Origin: an uncultured Muribaculaceae bacterium | GTDB taxonomy: Bacteria; Bacteroidota; Bacteroidia; Bacteroidales; Muribaculaceae | Reading direction: 5' to 3' | DNA length: 64,000 bases | Assembly: GCA_910578385.1 (NCBI GenBank) | Contig: CAJTQV010000007.1 | Coordinates: 94,613 to 158,612 of the forward strand | Shown: positions 42,201-50,533 of the stretch, piece by piece | Numbering within the stretch: the first letter of the stretch is position 1 | How the letters are laid out: every line of letters begins with the position of its first letter | Notes under the pieces: model-generated | What the model was told of the DNA's origin: nothing | The model's input: only the letters and a program-made list of their open reading frames with translations | Databases searched by the model: none | Program-made: the position numbers and the translations under genes

Positions 42201-43956
42201 CGTTATAGCTGTCCTCGTCCCATGTGTTGTTGTCACCGTTGGCATCGATTACAGTCCAGCTTTCAAGGAGCTTGTATCGCTCGGCATTGGCAAGGTCGTA
42301 GGGAAGTGCGAGCGATCCGGTCATTGTCGGTGCGCTCATACCTGCTTCCGATACAAGGTCGCCCTGTCTGGCCGTCACGGAGAATGAAACAGACTCTATC
42401 CCATCCGGCACATATACTGTTGTCGCTGACGTGGCTGATGTATTCTCGGCCACGATGTCGTTGACCGGAAGCTGTGTGACATTGTAGAGTATCCCGTCAG
42501 GATTCACGTATCCGCCGTTAGCACCCTCGGTCACTGCATCCCAGGTCACTGTGAAGGTGTTCGTATCCTCCATATAGTCAACCGCGATGTTGGCGGGTGC
42601 CTTCGGATAGTCAGGACCGACCCACATGGACAGTCGTCCTTTCTTGCCCTCTCCTGCATCGTTCGAAACCGATACGGAGAAAGTATGCTTGCCGCCCGCT
42701 GTTACGCTGACATCGGCCTTGACCTCCGTGCCATAGGCTGCTGTTCCTTCGGCAATCTTCATCTTTCCTTCGTAAACCCGCCATGTGGCGTTTCCTGAAG
42801 CGTCACTGCCGTCATGGAGCTTGGCGGGCATTGTGAAGCTGACCGTGCCTGTCAGTGCTCCGTTGGGGAAAGTACCCGTGATGTCCGACGGTGTCCCCGG
42901 TGCCTTGTCGGCAATCTGCTCCGGCATGACGTACATCGACGTGATGCAGACTCCATTGAAGTCGGCTAAGAGTGTGGCCTCTCCTGTCTGTGTGTCAATT
43001 GAATACAGCCGCGACTCGTGAGTGTTATTGTAATCAGGCGAACCGTTGTACATGAACAGGAAATTGCCCGTATCCGGGTCAATCGCACCCGAGTAACCAT
43101 GCTGCAGGTCACCGCTCTCGCCAAGATCGGTCATGGCCGAGTTCTTGCCCGTTGTCAGGTCAACCTTGCCGAACAGACCGTTGCGTGTCACGCCCCACAG
43201 CGTTCCCTCGCTGTCGAACGCTAATGCGCGGCTTTCGTCAGAAAAGAAATACTGGCCCGGGGTGAGGTCGGTCTCCTCGCCGGTCTGTAGATTTATCTCA
43301 TACAGATGATACATGATGGAGCCATAATCGCAGAATGCGTATCCTAAACCGGTCTCCGGGTCAATTGCGAGGTCACTCGCGCGATACGTCGCCAGGTTGA
43401 CCGCATCACCCACTTTCTGCCATGTGTTGATGTCGTAGGTCTGCATCCGGTGGCCATGCGGGTCGGTATCTGTGTCCCAATACTCGTCAAACCGGCCGTC
43501 GTCGCAAGCATAATAGAGATTGTTGTGCAACGTACCGCCATAATACGACGACACGTCACTCAGCTTCTCCATCTCGCCTCCCGAAACCTCGGGCAGTCTG
43601 TACATGCCGATTTCGCCGGTAGCGTAATTGTACACCGAAGCAACGATAGCGGGAAGTTCCATCCCCGCCTCAGCCTTGGCATGAGCCATCCTGCTCGGCG
43701 TTCCGTTCAGCCCTTCGGCTTTTCTAAGCTCCGCATCCTTAAGTTCCTCGGTTTTCTTCAGCTCCGCAGCCTGTCTCAGCTCTTCTGCCTTAAGTTCATC
43801 TGCTGTCTTGTCATTTTCAGGCGGTTTCTGGAATCCGGCCTTTACTACAGGTCCGTTTCCCAAGGCATTATGGTTTGTCTTCAACAAAGCCATAGCCGGC
43901 AACGTCGAAGCCATAAGCACCGCCGCCGCCCCAATCAAAAGTTGTTTCTGCCTCAT
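39229..43956 (-). CDS. Large surface protein with adhesin and fibronectin III-like modules
   Basis: A 1575-residue secreted protein. After the signal peptide (to about residue 23) comes a Lys/Glu/Ala helical stretch (about 48-85) of near-repeats such as ELKAEELRQAAELKKTEEL. Next is a beta-propeller-like region with YDINTWQ, LYEINLQTGEE and LYSIDTQTGEA. Then come fibronectin III-like modules (PKAPANIAVDY, RPGEVENISIVRSG) and three jelly-roll modules of the cleaved-adhesin type (WTVIDANGDNNTW; TELLSPAIDLSGVDKPMLTFY; DWIFIDVDG and DDWAITPELCG). It ends HGVYIVTINGRPHRLIVK, a type IX-like sorting tag. It probably binds host or diet glycoproteins; no protease catalytic site was seen. Confidence 0.85.
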   Translation of the reverse strand: MRQKQLLIGAAAVLMASTLPAMALLKTNHNALGNGPVVKAGFQKPPENDKTADELKAEELRQAAELKKTEELKDAELRKAEGLNGTPSRMAHAKAEAGMELPAIVASVYNYATGEIGMYRLPEVSGGEMEKLSDVSSYYGGTLHNNLYYACDDGRFDEYWDTDTDPHGHRMQTYDINTWQKVGDAVNLATYRASDLAIDPETGLGYAFCDYGSIMYHLYEINLQTGEETDLTPGQYFFSDESRALAFDSEGTLWGVTRNGLFGKVDLTTGKNSAMTDLGESGDLQHGYSGAIDPDTGNFLFMYNGSPDYNNTHESRLYSIDTQTGEATLLADFNGVCITSMYVMPEQIADKAPGTPSDITGTFPNGALTGTVSFTMPAKLHDGSDASGNATWRVYEGKMKIAEGTAAYGTEVKADVSVTAGGKHTFSVSVSNDAGEGKKGRLSMWVGPDYPKAPANIAVDYMEDTNTFTVTWDAVTEGANGGYVNPDGILYNVTQLPVNDIVAENTSATSATTVYVPDGIESVSFSVTARQGDLVSEAGMSAPTMTGSLALPYDLANAERYKLLESWTVIDANGDNNTWDEDSYNGIYYNYSSSNAADDWALTPPLKALKGCRYKVHAAFSCQMSSCPEKVEIKMGYAPTAEAMETVVLPATVIDQTDPMAFDFEVIPDRDGKMFIGIHAISDANMYKLKIKELTISAPVNENSPAAPEISGLEADRSGALTLTGTVKAPTLAENGTTLAAIDRIEVTRNGKTVATIENPVPGTEVAFSDATVDKDDEYEYIAYAWNGEMKSSPSEPVKTFVGINRPGEVENISIVRSGDNAKAVTVTWEAPAKDWQGYALNGDWTYNVEVYPDNAYYHGNKTYEGLTETSFTFEPVFDTGRDHGFVYVKVNAVNNAGGGYAEKSANIYCGEALPLPFKESFPNYTLEHPWGDGESNGPQIASITDDERALSYQQYNGWNRLMDASFQSADGSQDGDNGFAGMFGWSYITDTAGTYHNEWTELLSPAIDLSGVDKPMLTFYTYNWLQYNFADPNTIDVDVVTEDGTRHNALHLVISDLGNVQAWEHVAVDLSEFANRTVSLIFKGTIRANGENGYNWILIDNIRIDKLAATDLSVADIEAPVQAVPNEPFSVKARISNLGGSTVAAHKATLIHNGKEVATKDLGALGFSKSEIVEFTHSLGVKDPIGNVLAIRVEAEGDEITENNLTSEVTVARNLKLLPEPEKVYINPGGERLEWGEPDYSNAAPEAVKEDFESYPVVEQESFLTEAGDWIFIDVDGAPIGGMVSSSTWELLEYPGIPTHSAQSWWVQSRMFDEFSDTYYGHDNSMQYLANMYVVNNTFTAGVQQDDWAITPELCGREQLVTLWARSYNRDTPETVEFLYSEGGTEPESFKLIRRVEELPADWTQFALVVPEGGKRFAIRGCSYAAMGTAQTFIDDVTYYPATGDAQNLKLKGYNVYCDNSLLTTAPVATLECVELPAGTHEYAVSALYESGESRAVVAVEGSGIDGVDANSPVIAVRDNRIVLTNLGGKPWSVTAASGIVCGHGTGVDSSETEVSHGVYIVTINGRPHRLIVK

Positions 43957-43977
43957 ATATCAAAATTTTAAATTACT

Positions 43978-44083
43978 GCGTAGCCGGGAGGGTATGTCAC
44001 TCCCTTTTGTGCCGGTCAATGCCCTTGTTGCGTAGCCGGGAGGGCTTGGCACGACCCCTTGTGGCGCGACCACCGTCGCGCAC
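43978..44083 (+). repeat. Two GCGTAGCCGGGAGGG repeats and a family-A hairpin
   Basis: GCGTAGCCGGGAGGG occurs at 43978 and 44030, each followed by related TTGTG-containing sequence. The second runs into GTGGCGCGACCACCGTCGCG (44061-44080), the right half of family A. They lie in the leader of the large adhesin-like gene. Confidence 0.75.
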
Positions 44084-44121
44084 CGCGTCTCCGGTGCCGG
44101 TATCGTCGCCATTCTCAAAAG

Positions 44122-44129
44122 CAAAAATA
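44122..44129 (-). promoter_or_regulatory. -7 box for the large adhesin-like gene
   Basis: Read on the - strand TATTTTTG fits the consensus about 165 nt upstream of the start at 43956. The expected -33 position reads only ATTT. The leader would include the repeats at 43978-44083. Confidence 0.4.
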
Positions 44130-44201
44130 CTGCAAATTTTTAAGCAGAAAAATAACCTATGTTAATTTTGTTGCACTAAAATCGAAAAATCTTCAATTTT
44201 G

Positions 44202-44822
44202 TTAAATTTTCTTTCCCTTTACTATACTTTTGCGAATCCTGCTCACATGCACTTCCGTCATTTTCAGATACGACGCGATAGCCTTCAGCGGCACATTGTC
44301 GAAAAGCTCCGGACGGCATCTCTCCAGCCACTCGTACCGCCAGCGGGCATCTCCGTTCATCACCTTGGCTTTCAGCTCATCGTAGCAGCTGCGCCGCGTG
44401 AACACCCCCGCAAACCAGCGGCAGAACTCATGCGATTCCTCCATCATCCGGTCAAAATCGCTCTTGGTAATCCTGAGCATCGTTACCTTGCAGCAGGCCT
44501 CGAACCTGATTATCGCCGCCTGGCCAAGCGAGAATCCCTGCATCGACGCCAGGACAGTTCCCTCCATACCGAAATAGATGTTGGTCTCGGTGCCCTCATG
44601 CGTCATATACCCCCTTATAACTCCCTCTTTCACAATATATATATCCGGGTCCACGACACCCTCCTCCACAATAGCCTCCCCCTTGGTATAGTTTCTCGCT
44701 TCAGCGTGTGCCGTGATATAATCATACAGTTCGTCGCTCAGCGGAAAATCCGATTCCTCCGCCAATGCCGCGCGGAACTTAAGCTCCGCTTCATCCGTCG
44801 CCTGTTGCCTTTCTCTTTTCAA
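44202..44822 (-). CDS. Crp/Fnr-family transcription regulator
   Basis: A 206-residue regulator. The cyclic-nucleotide-binding fold is seen in NYTKGEAIVEEGVVDPDIYIVKEGVIRGYM and IYFGMEGTVLAS. A C-terminal helix-turn-helix (VPLKAIASYLKMTEVHVSRIRKSI) belongs to the group common in Bacteroidetes that lacks the classic cAMP residues. No Fnr cysteines are present. The only sensible start is TTG at 44822, seven bases from a perfect 22-bp inverted repeat that may be its own operator. It lies downstream of an Omp28-like gene in the same direction and could be co-transcribed. Confidence 0.85.
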   Translation of the reverse strand: MKRERQQATDEAELKFRAALAEESDFPLSDELYDYITAHAEARNYTKGEAIVEEGVVDPDIYIVKEGVIRGYMTHEGTETNIYFGMEGTVLASMQGFSLGQAAIIRFEACCKVTMLRITKSDFDRMMEESHEFCRWFAGVFTRRSCYDELKAKVMNGDARWRYEWLERCRPELFDNVPLKAIASYLKMTEVHVSRIRKSIVKGKKI

Positions 44823-44828
44823 TGCAGT

Positions 44829-44881
44829 GTGACCGTTACAAATATAATTGCAAATATAACAATTATATTTGTAACGGTCAC
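44829..44881. promoter_or_regulatory. Perfect 22-bp inverted repeat before the Crp-like gene
   Basis: Arms 44829-44850 and 44860-44881 (beginning GTGACCGTTACAAATATAAT) are exact complements with a 9-nt loop CAAATATAA. It is AT-rich inside, without a T-run after it, and ends 7 bp from the start codon. It could be an autoregulatory operator or an RNA hairpin blocking or shaping translation. Confidence 0.65.
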
Positions 44882-44904
44882 CCGACCTTTGCCAAATAAA
44901 GTGT

Positions 44905-46755
44905 TTACATCACTTTCTTTACCTTGCGGCTTCCGTCGGCGTGCGTTGTCACCATGATTGCGACACGTCCCTTCTCCGGAGCCTCGATTCTGATTCCCTG
45001 AAGATTATAATACTCTGTCTCTACTACCTCATCTCCGGTCACAATGCCTGTGCCGCTCACACCCGGTTTCCCCTTGGTGCAGTTCACAATGTCGCCGGTG
45101 CGGCTGTCTATGATGGCTGCCACGACCGATATGCGTTCCGGATCCTGTGCGAGTTTCTCACCGGTGAGGCTCACGGCGTCGGCCGGAGTCAGGGTCGTGC
45201 TGTGGTCGTAAGAGCCATCCGCGTCTATTTTCGACGGCAGACTCCCTTCGATTCCCTTGGGATCGGTCGAGAGTATGGCCACGTCATTATATACAAAGCC
45301 GGTTATCGACCTCGGTGAATCAACCAGAAATTGCAGCTCCTCCGGCCATTTGTCGGTTTCGCCCGAATAGTAGTTCCCCTGCGCCCATTTCGCGCCGTTT
45401 CCGGTCAGACCATCCTCCACGAGTATGTAGACCATACGGAAGTCGGCGTCGTCATAGCTCTTCACGAAGTTGGCTCTTACCTTCGCCTCGATTGCTGTGT
45501 GGCTCTCGTCGGTCCAGTCGCATGTGAGCGACAGGTCGGCCGGTGTGAAACGCTGTGCAGACTCCTCCCATACCTTGTCTATGCCGAATGCCGGAGTGGC
45601 CAGTGGTATATCCCCCAGGTAGGGGTCTGTCTTGCGTACACGGTCAATCCATGCCACCGGCTGTGCAGGTGCCGGACTGGGATAATCCTCCTCCTCGAAT
45701 ATACTCATCAGGTCCGCGCAATGATATGCCACTCCTACAAAACGGTTGCCGTAGCGCTCAGCCATCATCTCCAGTCCGACTGCTCCCCGCGGACACCATC
45801 CGCAGCCTGTGCCTGTGTACTCTTCAAGCAGAGGTGTGCGTTGCGGAAGCCGCGAGAATATCTCAAGGTGTGCCTCTGCCTGCTGCGAGGCTGACTCATT
45901 TGTCTTGCCGTTGACTGCCGCTACGTTTATCTTCAGTCCCCCGTCTGAGGTCGCATCGGTCGCCGGAAGTTTGAAAGATACTTCCGAGCTTGTCATGAAC
46001 TGGCCGGCCGGAAGTCCGGCGCAGTCCACCTCTATCTCTCCGCTGCGGCCGGAAGTCTCGTACTGTATCGTGGCCGTGCGTACTTCATCATAACCGAGAT
46101 TGGTGAGGGTTGCCCGTACCGGGGTCTCATTCCCTACCGCGCCATAGTAGTCAGGTGCAAGTGCCACTGTCACATTCTCCCCTTTCATCCCGCTGAGCGT
46201 CAGCTCGAACGGCACGAGAAATTTTGACTTCTCTCCGTTGTCAATCCATTTGCCATAGGTCTTCGATGTATGCAGGTAGAAGTTGTATCCATATTCTCCT
46301 GCCTCATCTTTTATTACGGCCACGGGCTTCTTCTGGGTCTGCTCCTCGTTCTTTGTCACCGAGAACGAATAGCCTAAGTAAAGACCATCCGCGCCTATCT
46401 CGCACGGTGTGTCGAAAGTATAGGTGATTGTGCCATTGTCGGCCGATACTGCCGCGCTGAACAGATCAGGTGCATTAACCTTGTTGTCGAGTGTCAGTGC
46501 CTTCGAACCCCATATCTTGAAATCCCCTACGCCCTCTGTCTCGACCACATGAAATGTCACTCCGTTTATGCTGAGCCCTGTGAATTCGGGCGAGTCAATC
46601 CGCACCGCCACATCATAGTTCTCAACCTGGTTCGAACCCCACCAGGTGTAGCTGTCTGTACCCCGGTGGTTGGAATATTCCACGGTGGCTGCCGCTCCCG
46701 TCGCCGCGTACAGGCCACCGAGCACAGCCAATGCTGCTGTTGTATATATTTTCAT
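44905..46755 (-). CDS. Omp28-family surface protein with thioredoxin-like CGWC motif
   Basis: A 616-residue secreted protein (signal peptide to about residue 22). Residues 25-300 are beta-sandwich modules. A thioredoxin-like domain begins LLEEYTGTGCGWCPRG (Cys pair near residues 315-318) and continues YGNRFVGVAYHCADLM, as in the Omp28 family. The end (EYYNLQGIRIEAPEKG then DGSRKVKKVM) is a sorting tag. It is a same-length paralogue of the protein at 53783. The upstream gene (46849) runs in the same direction and is a paralogue of the gene before 53783. The pair probably acts together outside the cell, perhaps in redox or peptide binding; the activity is unknown. Confidence 0.85.
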   Translation of the reverse strand: MKIYTTAALAVLGGLYAATGAAATVEYSNHRGTDSYTWWGSNQVENYDVAVRIDSPEFTGLSINGVTFHVVETEGVGDFKIWGSKALTLDNKVNAPDLFSAAVSADNGTITYTFDTPCEIGADGLYLGYSFSVTKNEEQTQKKPVAVIKDEAGEYGYNFYLHTSKTYGKWIDNGEKSKFLVPFELTLSGMKGENVTVALAPDYYGAVGNETPVRATLTNLGYDEVRTATIQYETSGRSGEIEVDCAGLPAGQFMTSSEVSFKLPATDATSDGGLKINVAAVNGKTNESASQQAEAHLEIFSRLPQRTPLLEEYTGTGCGWCPRGAVGLEMMAERYGNRFVGVAYHCADLMSIFEEEDYPSPAPAQPVAWIDRVRKTDPYLGDIPLATPAFGIDKVWEESAQRFTPADLSLTCDWTDESHTAIEAKVRANFVKSYDDADFRMVYILVEDGLTGNGAKWAQGNYYSGETDKWPEELQFLVDSPRSITGFVYNDVAILSTDPKGIEGSLPSKIDADGSYDHSTTLTPADAVSLTGEKLAQDPERISVVAAIIDSRTGDIVNCTKGKPGVSGTGIVTGDEVVETEYYNLQGIRIEAPEKGRVAIMVTTHADGSRKVKKVM

Positions 46756-46782
46756 ATTCGCTGCTTTTGATAACCGTAGCTG

Positions 46783-46825
46783 CCCGGGAGATACGGCGTG
46801 TAGACGTCTCCGGGGCAGCTATGCT
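46783..46825 (-). terminator. Hairpin between the two paired surface-protein genes
   Basis: TAGCTGCCC and GGGCAGCTA, with inner GGAGA/TCTCC, give a strong stem in the 93-bp gap. There is no T-run, so it may trim or stabilise the RNA between the two genes and may not end it. Confidence 0.45.
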
Positions 46826-46848
46826 TTAAGTTTATCGATACCGGTTTT

Positions 46849-48444
46849 TCAACGGCCGATTTTCTTGAATGTCTTGACAGTGCCGTCGGTGTAGGTCACA
46901 ACTTTCACATATATGCCCTTCACGGGAGCCTCGATGCGGGTGCCGTTGAGGTCATAAAGTGCGATGTCGGCTACCTCTGCGTTGGCCATTGCATTGCCGA
47001 TGGCTGTGCTCTCAGCCTCTACTATACGTGTCTCCTTGGTCTCGGGGTTGATGTATATTCTGTCTGAATAGAGCATCTGCTCGGACATCTCGTCATAGTA
47101 GTTGGTCTGAACGCCGATCTCATCAAAACCGAGATTGAAGAAGAAGATGTACTTCTGAGCGAGTGAGCCTGCTGTTCTGATACCTGAATCATTGTCAAAC
47201 ATATAGGGGATGTCTGTTGTCGGAGCTTCAAGATCCTTGTATTTCAACTGGCCGTTGAACTCATCTTCGGGATCGAACAGAAGTTTCTCGTTGTCGAGCC
47301 ATATGGAATATGTGAGCTGGTTGACATCGAGTGCGTTGCCGGCTATATCCTCAGCTTTGATGACCGGTTCCATGGAACCCCAGCCATATTCATAGCTGCA
47401 GCTCACACGGTCGATTGTCGGAGTCGCAGGCTTCTCGATCTTGTCTATCTTTGCAAAATTGGGATTTTTGAGTGCGAGACGCACGCTGAATTCATAATCC
47501 TCGATGTCGCAGGTCTTACCCGAGCGCACCACAAGAGCACATTTCTCTACCGTAGGGGTCATGACTTTCTTCTCTGCATCGTAGTTCAGCACCATCGGCT
47601 CGCCGGAAGTCACATAGTAGTCCACCATATAGGGAATAACCTTCGAGTTCATCAGATAGGTGTAGTAACCTTCGCCTGTAGTTGTTGAGAGAAAGCCCAT
47701 ATACTGCTGCGAGAGGATGTTTACTTTGTCTCCCTCTACAACACCCTTGAACACAGCCTCGGGGAAAGCGGGCCAGAATCCTGTGAAATACACGTCATTT
47801 CCGTCGAAACCGACCTTCATCTGCAGTGCGTATGCGTCGTTGTTGTATTTCAGCGACCATCTTTCCATCTCAACACCTTCTGGAATCTTGGTAGTGTGCT
47901 CGTCCACGGCGGTGTAGACTATGTTGCGGTCACCGTAGTACATATGCTTGCCGTCAGACATGAGAGCCATCTTCACCAGGTCCTCATCCTTGTCGTTCTG
48001 TATGATCTGGTCGCCCGTATATGTGAAGGTGATTGTGCTCTTCTCCGGGTCTACTGCCCATTCTATGTCATCCTCTACCTCCGTTCCCTGGAATCTCTGG
48101 ATATACCATTCCTCTACCACACCATCATTTTCTTCCACGTCAATGAGCTGCGGGAACTCGATGGTGATGATACCGTCTTCCAGAGTGCCTTTGATCCAGG
48201 AGTTGGTGTTCAGTTTCGAGATGGGATTCTTGAACCATACATCGCCGTTGTCAGAGAAAACAACCTGTCTTGCCAGACCGTCATAGTGATCCTCTGTAGC
48301 ATAACCCCAGCTTACCTCGGTGGCAAGTGAATACCCGTGGAATGTCCGGAGTGTGCCCTCGGGCTGTTCTCTTATTACTTCGTTCTGGGCAATCGCCGCG
48401 CCGGCTAACATCAGACCGGCTGAAAGGAGTAAAAACTTCTTCAT
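46849..48444 (-). CDS. Secreted beta-rich protein, partner of the Omp28-like protein
   Basis: A 531-residue protein with a signal peptide (cut near AIAQ). The body is rich in Tyr, Asp and Glu. Segments such as SWIKGTLEDGIITIEFPQLIDV and GNDVYFTGFWPAFPEAVFKGVVEGDKV match the protein encoded at 51947 (NWIEGTLEGDVVTFTFPQLIDY). The end (ALYDLNGTRIEAPVKGIYVKVVTYTDGT) is a sorting tag. It is preceded by an exact promoter at 48528-48559 and followed by the Omp28-like gene 93 bp on. No enzymatic motif is seen. I do not recognise a named family. Confidence 0.8.
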   Translation of the reverse strand: MKKFLLLSAGLMLAGAAIAQNEVIREQPEGTLRTFHGYSLATEVSWGYATEDHYDGLARQVVFSDNGDVWFKNPISKLNTNSWIKGTLEDGIITIEFPQLIDVEENDGVVEEWYIQRFQGTEVEDDIEWAVDPEKSTITFTYTGDQIIQNDKDEDLVKMALMSDGKHMYYGDRNIVYTAVDEHTTKIPEGVEMERWSLKYNNDAYALQMKVGFDGNDVYFTGFWPAFPEAVFKGVVEGDKVNILSQQYMGFLSTTTGEGYYTYLMNSKVIPYMVDYYVTSGEPMVLNYDAEKKVMTPTVEKCALVVRSGKTCDIEDYEFSVRLALKNPNFAKIDKIEKPATPTIDRVSCSYEYGWGSMEPVIKAEDIAGNALDVNQLTYSIWLDNEKLLFDPEDEFNGQLKYKDLEAPTTDIPYMFDNDSGIRTAGSLAQKYIFFFNLGFDEIGVQTNYYDEMSEQMLYSDRIYINPETKETRIVEAESTAIGNAMANAEVADIALYDLNGTRIEAPVKGIYVKVVTYTDGTVKTFKKIGR

Positions 48445-48527
48445 GATAATGTTGCTGTTAAGTTATTATTACGATTTTCCCTCGCTGAGGGGAGGAACTT
48501 TCCGCTGTCTGGGTGAGGTTCCGGTCG

Positions 48528-48559
48528 CAAATTTAGCGGCTCCCCTTATTCTTGTCAAA
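48528..48559 (-). promoter_or_regulatory. Promoter of the 46849-44905 surface-protein genes
   Basis: On the - strand TTTG (48559-48556), 20 nt, TAAATTTG (48535-48528). The leader of about 80 nt includes a CCCCTC-AGC-GAGGG hairpin near 48479-48492. Confidence 0.75.
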
Positions 48560-48566
48560 TTTTTTT

Positions 48567-48608
48567 GGTCTACAATGGGTCTACAACTGAAATATTTTAT
48601 TATCTTTG
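48567..48608 (+). promoter_or_regulatory. Promoter and tandem operator-like repeats for the LuxR/TPR gene
   Basis: TATCTTTG at 48601-48608 is a good -7 box. Two GGTCTACAA copies (48567-48575, 48578-48586), 11 bp apart, occupy the place of the -33 region and suggest a regulator bound on one face of the helix. It is divergent from the surface-protein promoter, with 9 bp between them. Confidence 0.55.
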
Positions 48609-48642
48609 CGCCGAATAACCTGATATTTTATAAGTTACCGTC

Positions 48643-50349
48643 ATGAAGAATTTATGGATTATCTGCTGTCTCCTGCTCGCATTCTCGTGCGGTAGACCCC
48701 CTGTGACCGGATTTGAGGCCACTAAATGGGAGTCTGTAGACCCCGTGGTTGATTCCATTACCACTCTTCTTGAGCAATCTTTCTACGATGTGGCCCCCAC
48801 TGAGTCGATTGCGGCGTCAATCGACAGGTTATACCCTCACGACCGTCTCCTCCAGACCCCGGCCGCACGTGAACGTCTCGCACGCTGGCACTATTGGAAG
48901 TCGGCCCTGTTCCGTAAGATGGCCATGAACGACTCCTCCAGATACCACCTCAATCGTGCCGCCGAAGTCGTGGACTCCAATAAATACTACTACACATACC
49001 GGCGTATCGGCACCAAGCTCAATTCCGCCGAGAAGGGTATGGCCGAATGGCATCTGCGCCGCCTCCTCGACGACCTTAACTATTATTCCGAGATCGGCGA
49101 CACCCCCACCGAAGGTTCTGTGTCGATTCTTGTGGCCCATGTCCTCTCCAACTCATACCAGCCCGATTCCGCCCTCGAATATTTCAGACGCGCCGACTCG
49201 CTCTTCAATAAGCTCGGACTTACAAATTATATAGCCAAGAACCGCATAAACGAGGCATCCTGTCTTCGCCGCATGGGTCGCGGCGAAGAGTGCATGATGC
49301 TCCTCGACAGTCTGCTGAACGACACAGTGGTCAAAAGCGACTTCTTCGCTTACAATACTGTCCTCCGCAACACATATATATACACCAAAGACGTCTCATA
49401 CCTGCATCGTGCCCATGACCGGCTCATGCAGCGCGACTCAACTCTTTCTGCCAACGGTGTGATTGAATATCTCCTCAGCATATATTATCTCGAACATGGC
49501 AAAGACACCGCCAGGTTTGACTATTACGCCTCACGTGCCTTCTCCCGTATCGGTAAGATTGATGACCTGGGTAACCGGGCTTCTATAATGCGCGTCAAAT
49601 CCATACAGCTCGAACATGCCGGAAAAACCGACAGCGCATATCTCATGCTTACCCGCCATGTCGAGGCGACCGACACGCTCGACGACCTCCGCCAGCCTGC
49701 CGAGATTGCCAAAATTCGCAACATGGAGATTATAGCCCGCAACGAATACGACCGCCGCGAGACGCGACACTTCTACGTGGTCCGTATTCTCATCCTTACT
49801 TTCATCCTGATTATGGTCGCCGCTGCGGGCCTGTTCATAATCTTCCGCACACGCGAACGCCACCGCCGCGAGGCCCAGCGTCTCCAGATGGAGAAAATGC
49901 GCACCGAACTCGACATCGAACGCTACCAGAAACAGGTTCTCGCCATCTCGCTCTCAATGGACGAGACCGACCGCAACCTCTCTGAAATCAACGACAAGAT
50001 AAAGGAACTGCGCAACGCCGGCAAGGTCTCTACCGAAGACATGCGCCAGATCGACACGGTGATAAAATCGCACATATCCAGCCGCGAGGAACTACGTCAG
50101 TTCATCGAGATGTTCGAGAAGGCCCATCCCCACTTCCTCAGCAACGTCAAGGAGCGTTACCCCGACCTTTCCGACAGCCAGATGAAGCTCGCCATGTACG
50201 TCTACCTCGGCATGACCAACAAACAGATCGCCACCTACCTCAACATCCGCACCGAGTCCGTAAAACAGGCCCGCTGGCGTCTCCGCGTCAAAATGGGCCT
50301 CAAAACCGACGACTCCCTCGAATCCACCCTCCGCGACCTCACCGACTGA
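48643..50349 (+). CDS. Membrane-anchored TPR regulator with LuxR-type helix-turn-helix
   Basis: A 568-residue one-component regulator with a lipoprotein-like signal (LLLAFSC, Cys16). About 350 residues of TPR-like helices follow (ARWHYWKSALFRKMAMNDSSRYHLNRAAEVV). A transmembrane helix (about 384-405, ILILTFILIMVAAAGLFII), a coiled coil and a C-terminal GerE/LuxR helix-turn-helix (SDSQMKLAMYVYLGMTNKQIATYLNIRTESVKQARWRLRVKM) complete it. DNA binding from the membrane would couple an external signal to gene expression. It is divergent from the 46849 operon with facing promoters, so that operon is its likeliest target. The signal is unknown. Confidence 0.85.
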   Translation: MKNLWIICCLLLAFSCGRPPVTGFEATKWESVDPVVDSITTLLEQSFYDVAPTESIAASIDRLYPHDRLLQTPAARERLARWHYWKSALFRKMAMNDSSRYHLNRAAEVVDSNKYYYTYRRIGTKLNSAEKGMAEWHLRRLLDDLNYYSEIGDTPTEGSVSILVAHVLSNSYQPDSALEYFRRADSLFNKLGLTNYIAKNRINEASCLRRMGRGEECMMLLDSLLNDTVVKSDFFAYNTVLRNTYIYTKDVSYLHRAHDRLMQRDSTLSANGVIEYLLSIYYLEHGKDTARFDYYASRAFSRIGKIDDLGNRASIMRVKSIQLEHAGKTDSAYLMLTRHVEATDTLDDLRQPAEIAKIRNMEIIARNEYDRRETRHFYVVRILILTFILIMVAAAGLFIIFRTRERHRREAQRLQMEKMRTELDIERYQKQVLAISLSMDETDRNLSEINDKIKELRNAGKVSTEDMRQIDTVIKSHISSREELRQFIEMFEKAHPHFLSNVKERYPDLSDSQMKLAMYVYLGMTNKQIATYLNIRTESVKQARWRLRVKMGLKTDDSLESTLRDLTD

Positions 50350-50423
50350 CCCTCCCCGCCGCTCCGCCTCTCCCTCCCCCCGTCCTCTCCTCTCCTCCCC
50401 GGTGTCCCCACCTCCCACCGTCC

Positions 50424-50520
50424 GTTTATTTGTTCCTGCGCGGCAGCTTCAGCTGCGCCCTCCCGTCTGTCCCCTCCCCCGCCTCTTTTTTTGTCCCGGT
50501 GAGAGGGCGCAGCCCGATAA
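50424..50520 (+). repeat. Family-C and family-B palindromic elements
   Basis: TTTATTTGTTCCTGCGCGGC then AGCTTCAGCTGCGCC (to 50458), followed by TTTTTTTGTCCCGGTGAGAG and GGCGCAGCCCGAT (50490-50517). Both lie between convergent genes. Confidence 0.7.
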
Positions 50521-50533
50521 TCTCCGTCCCTCC

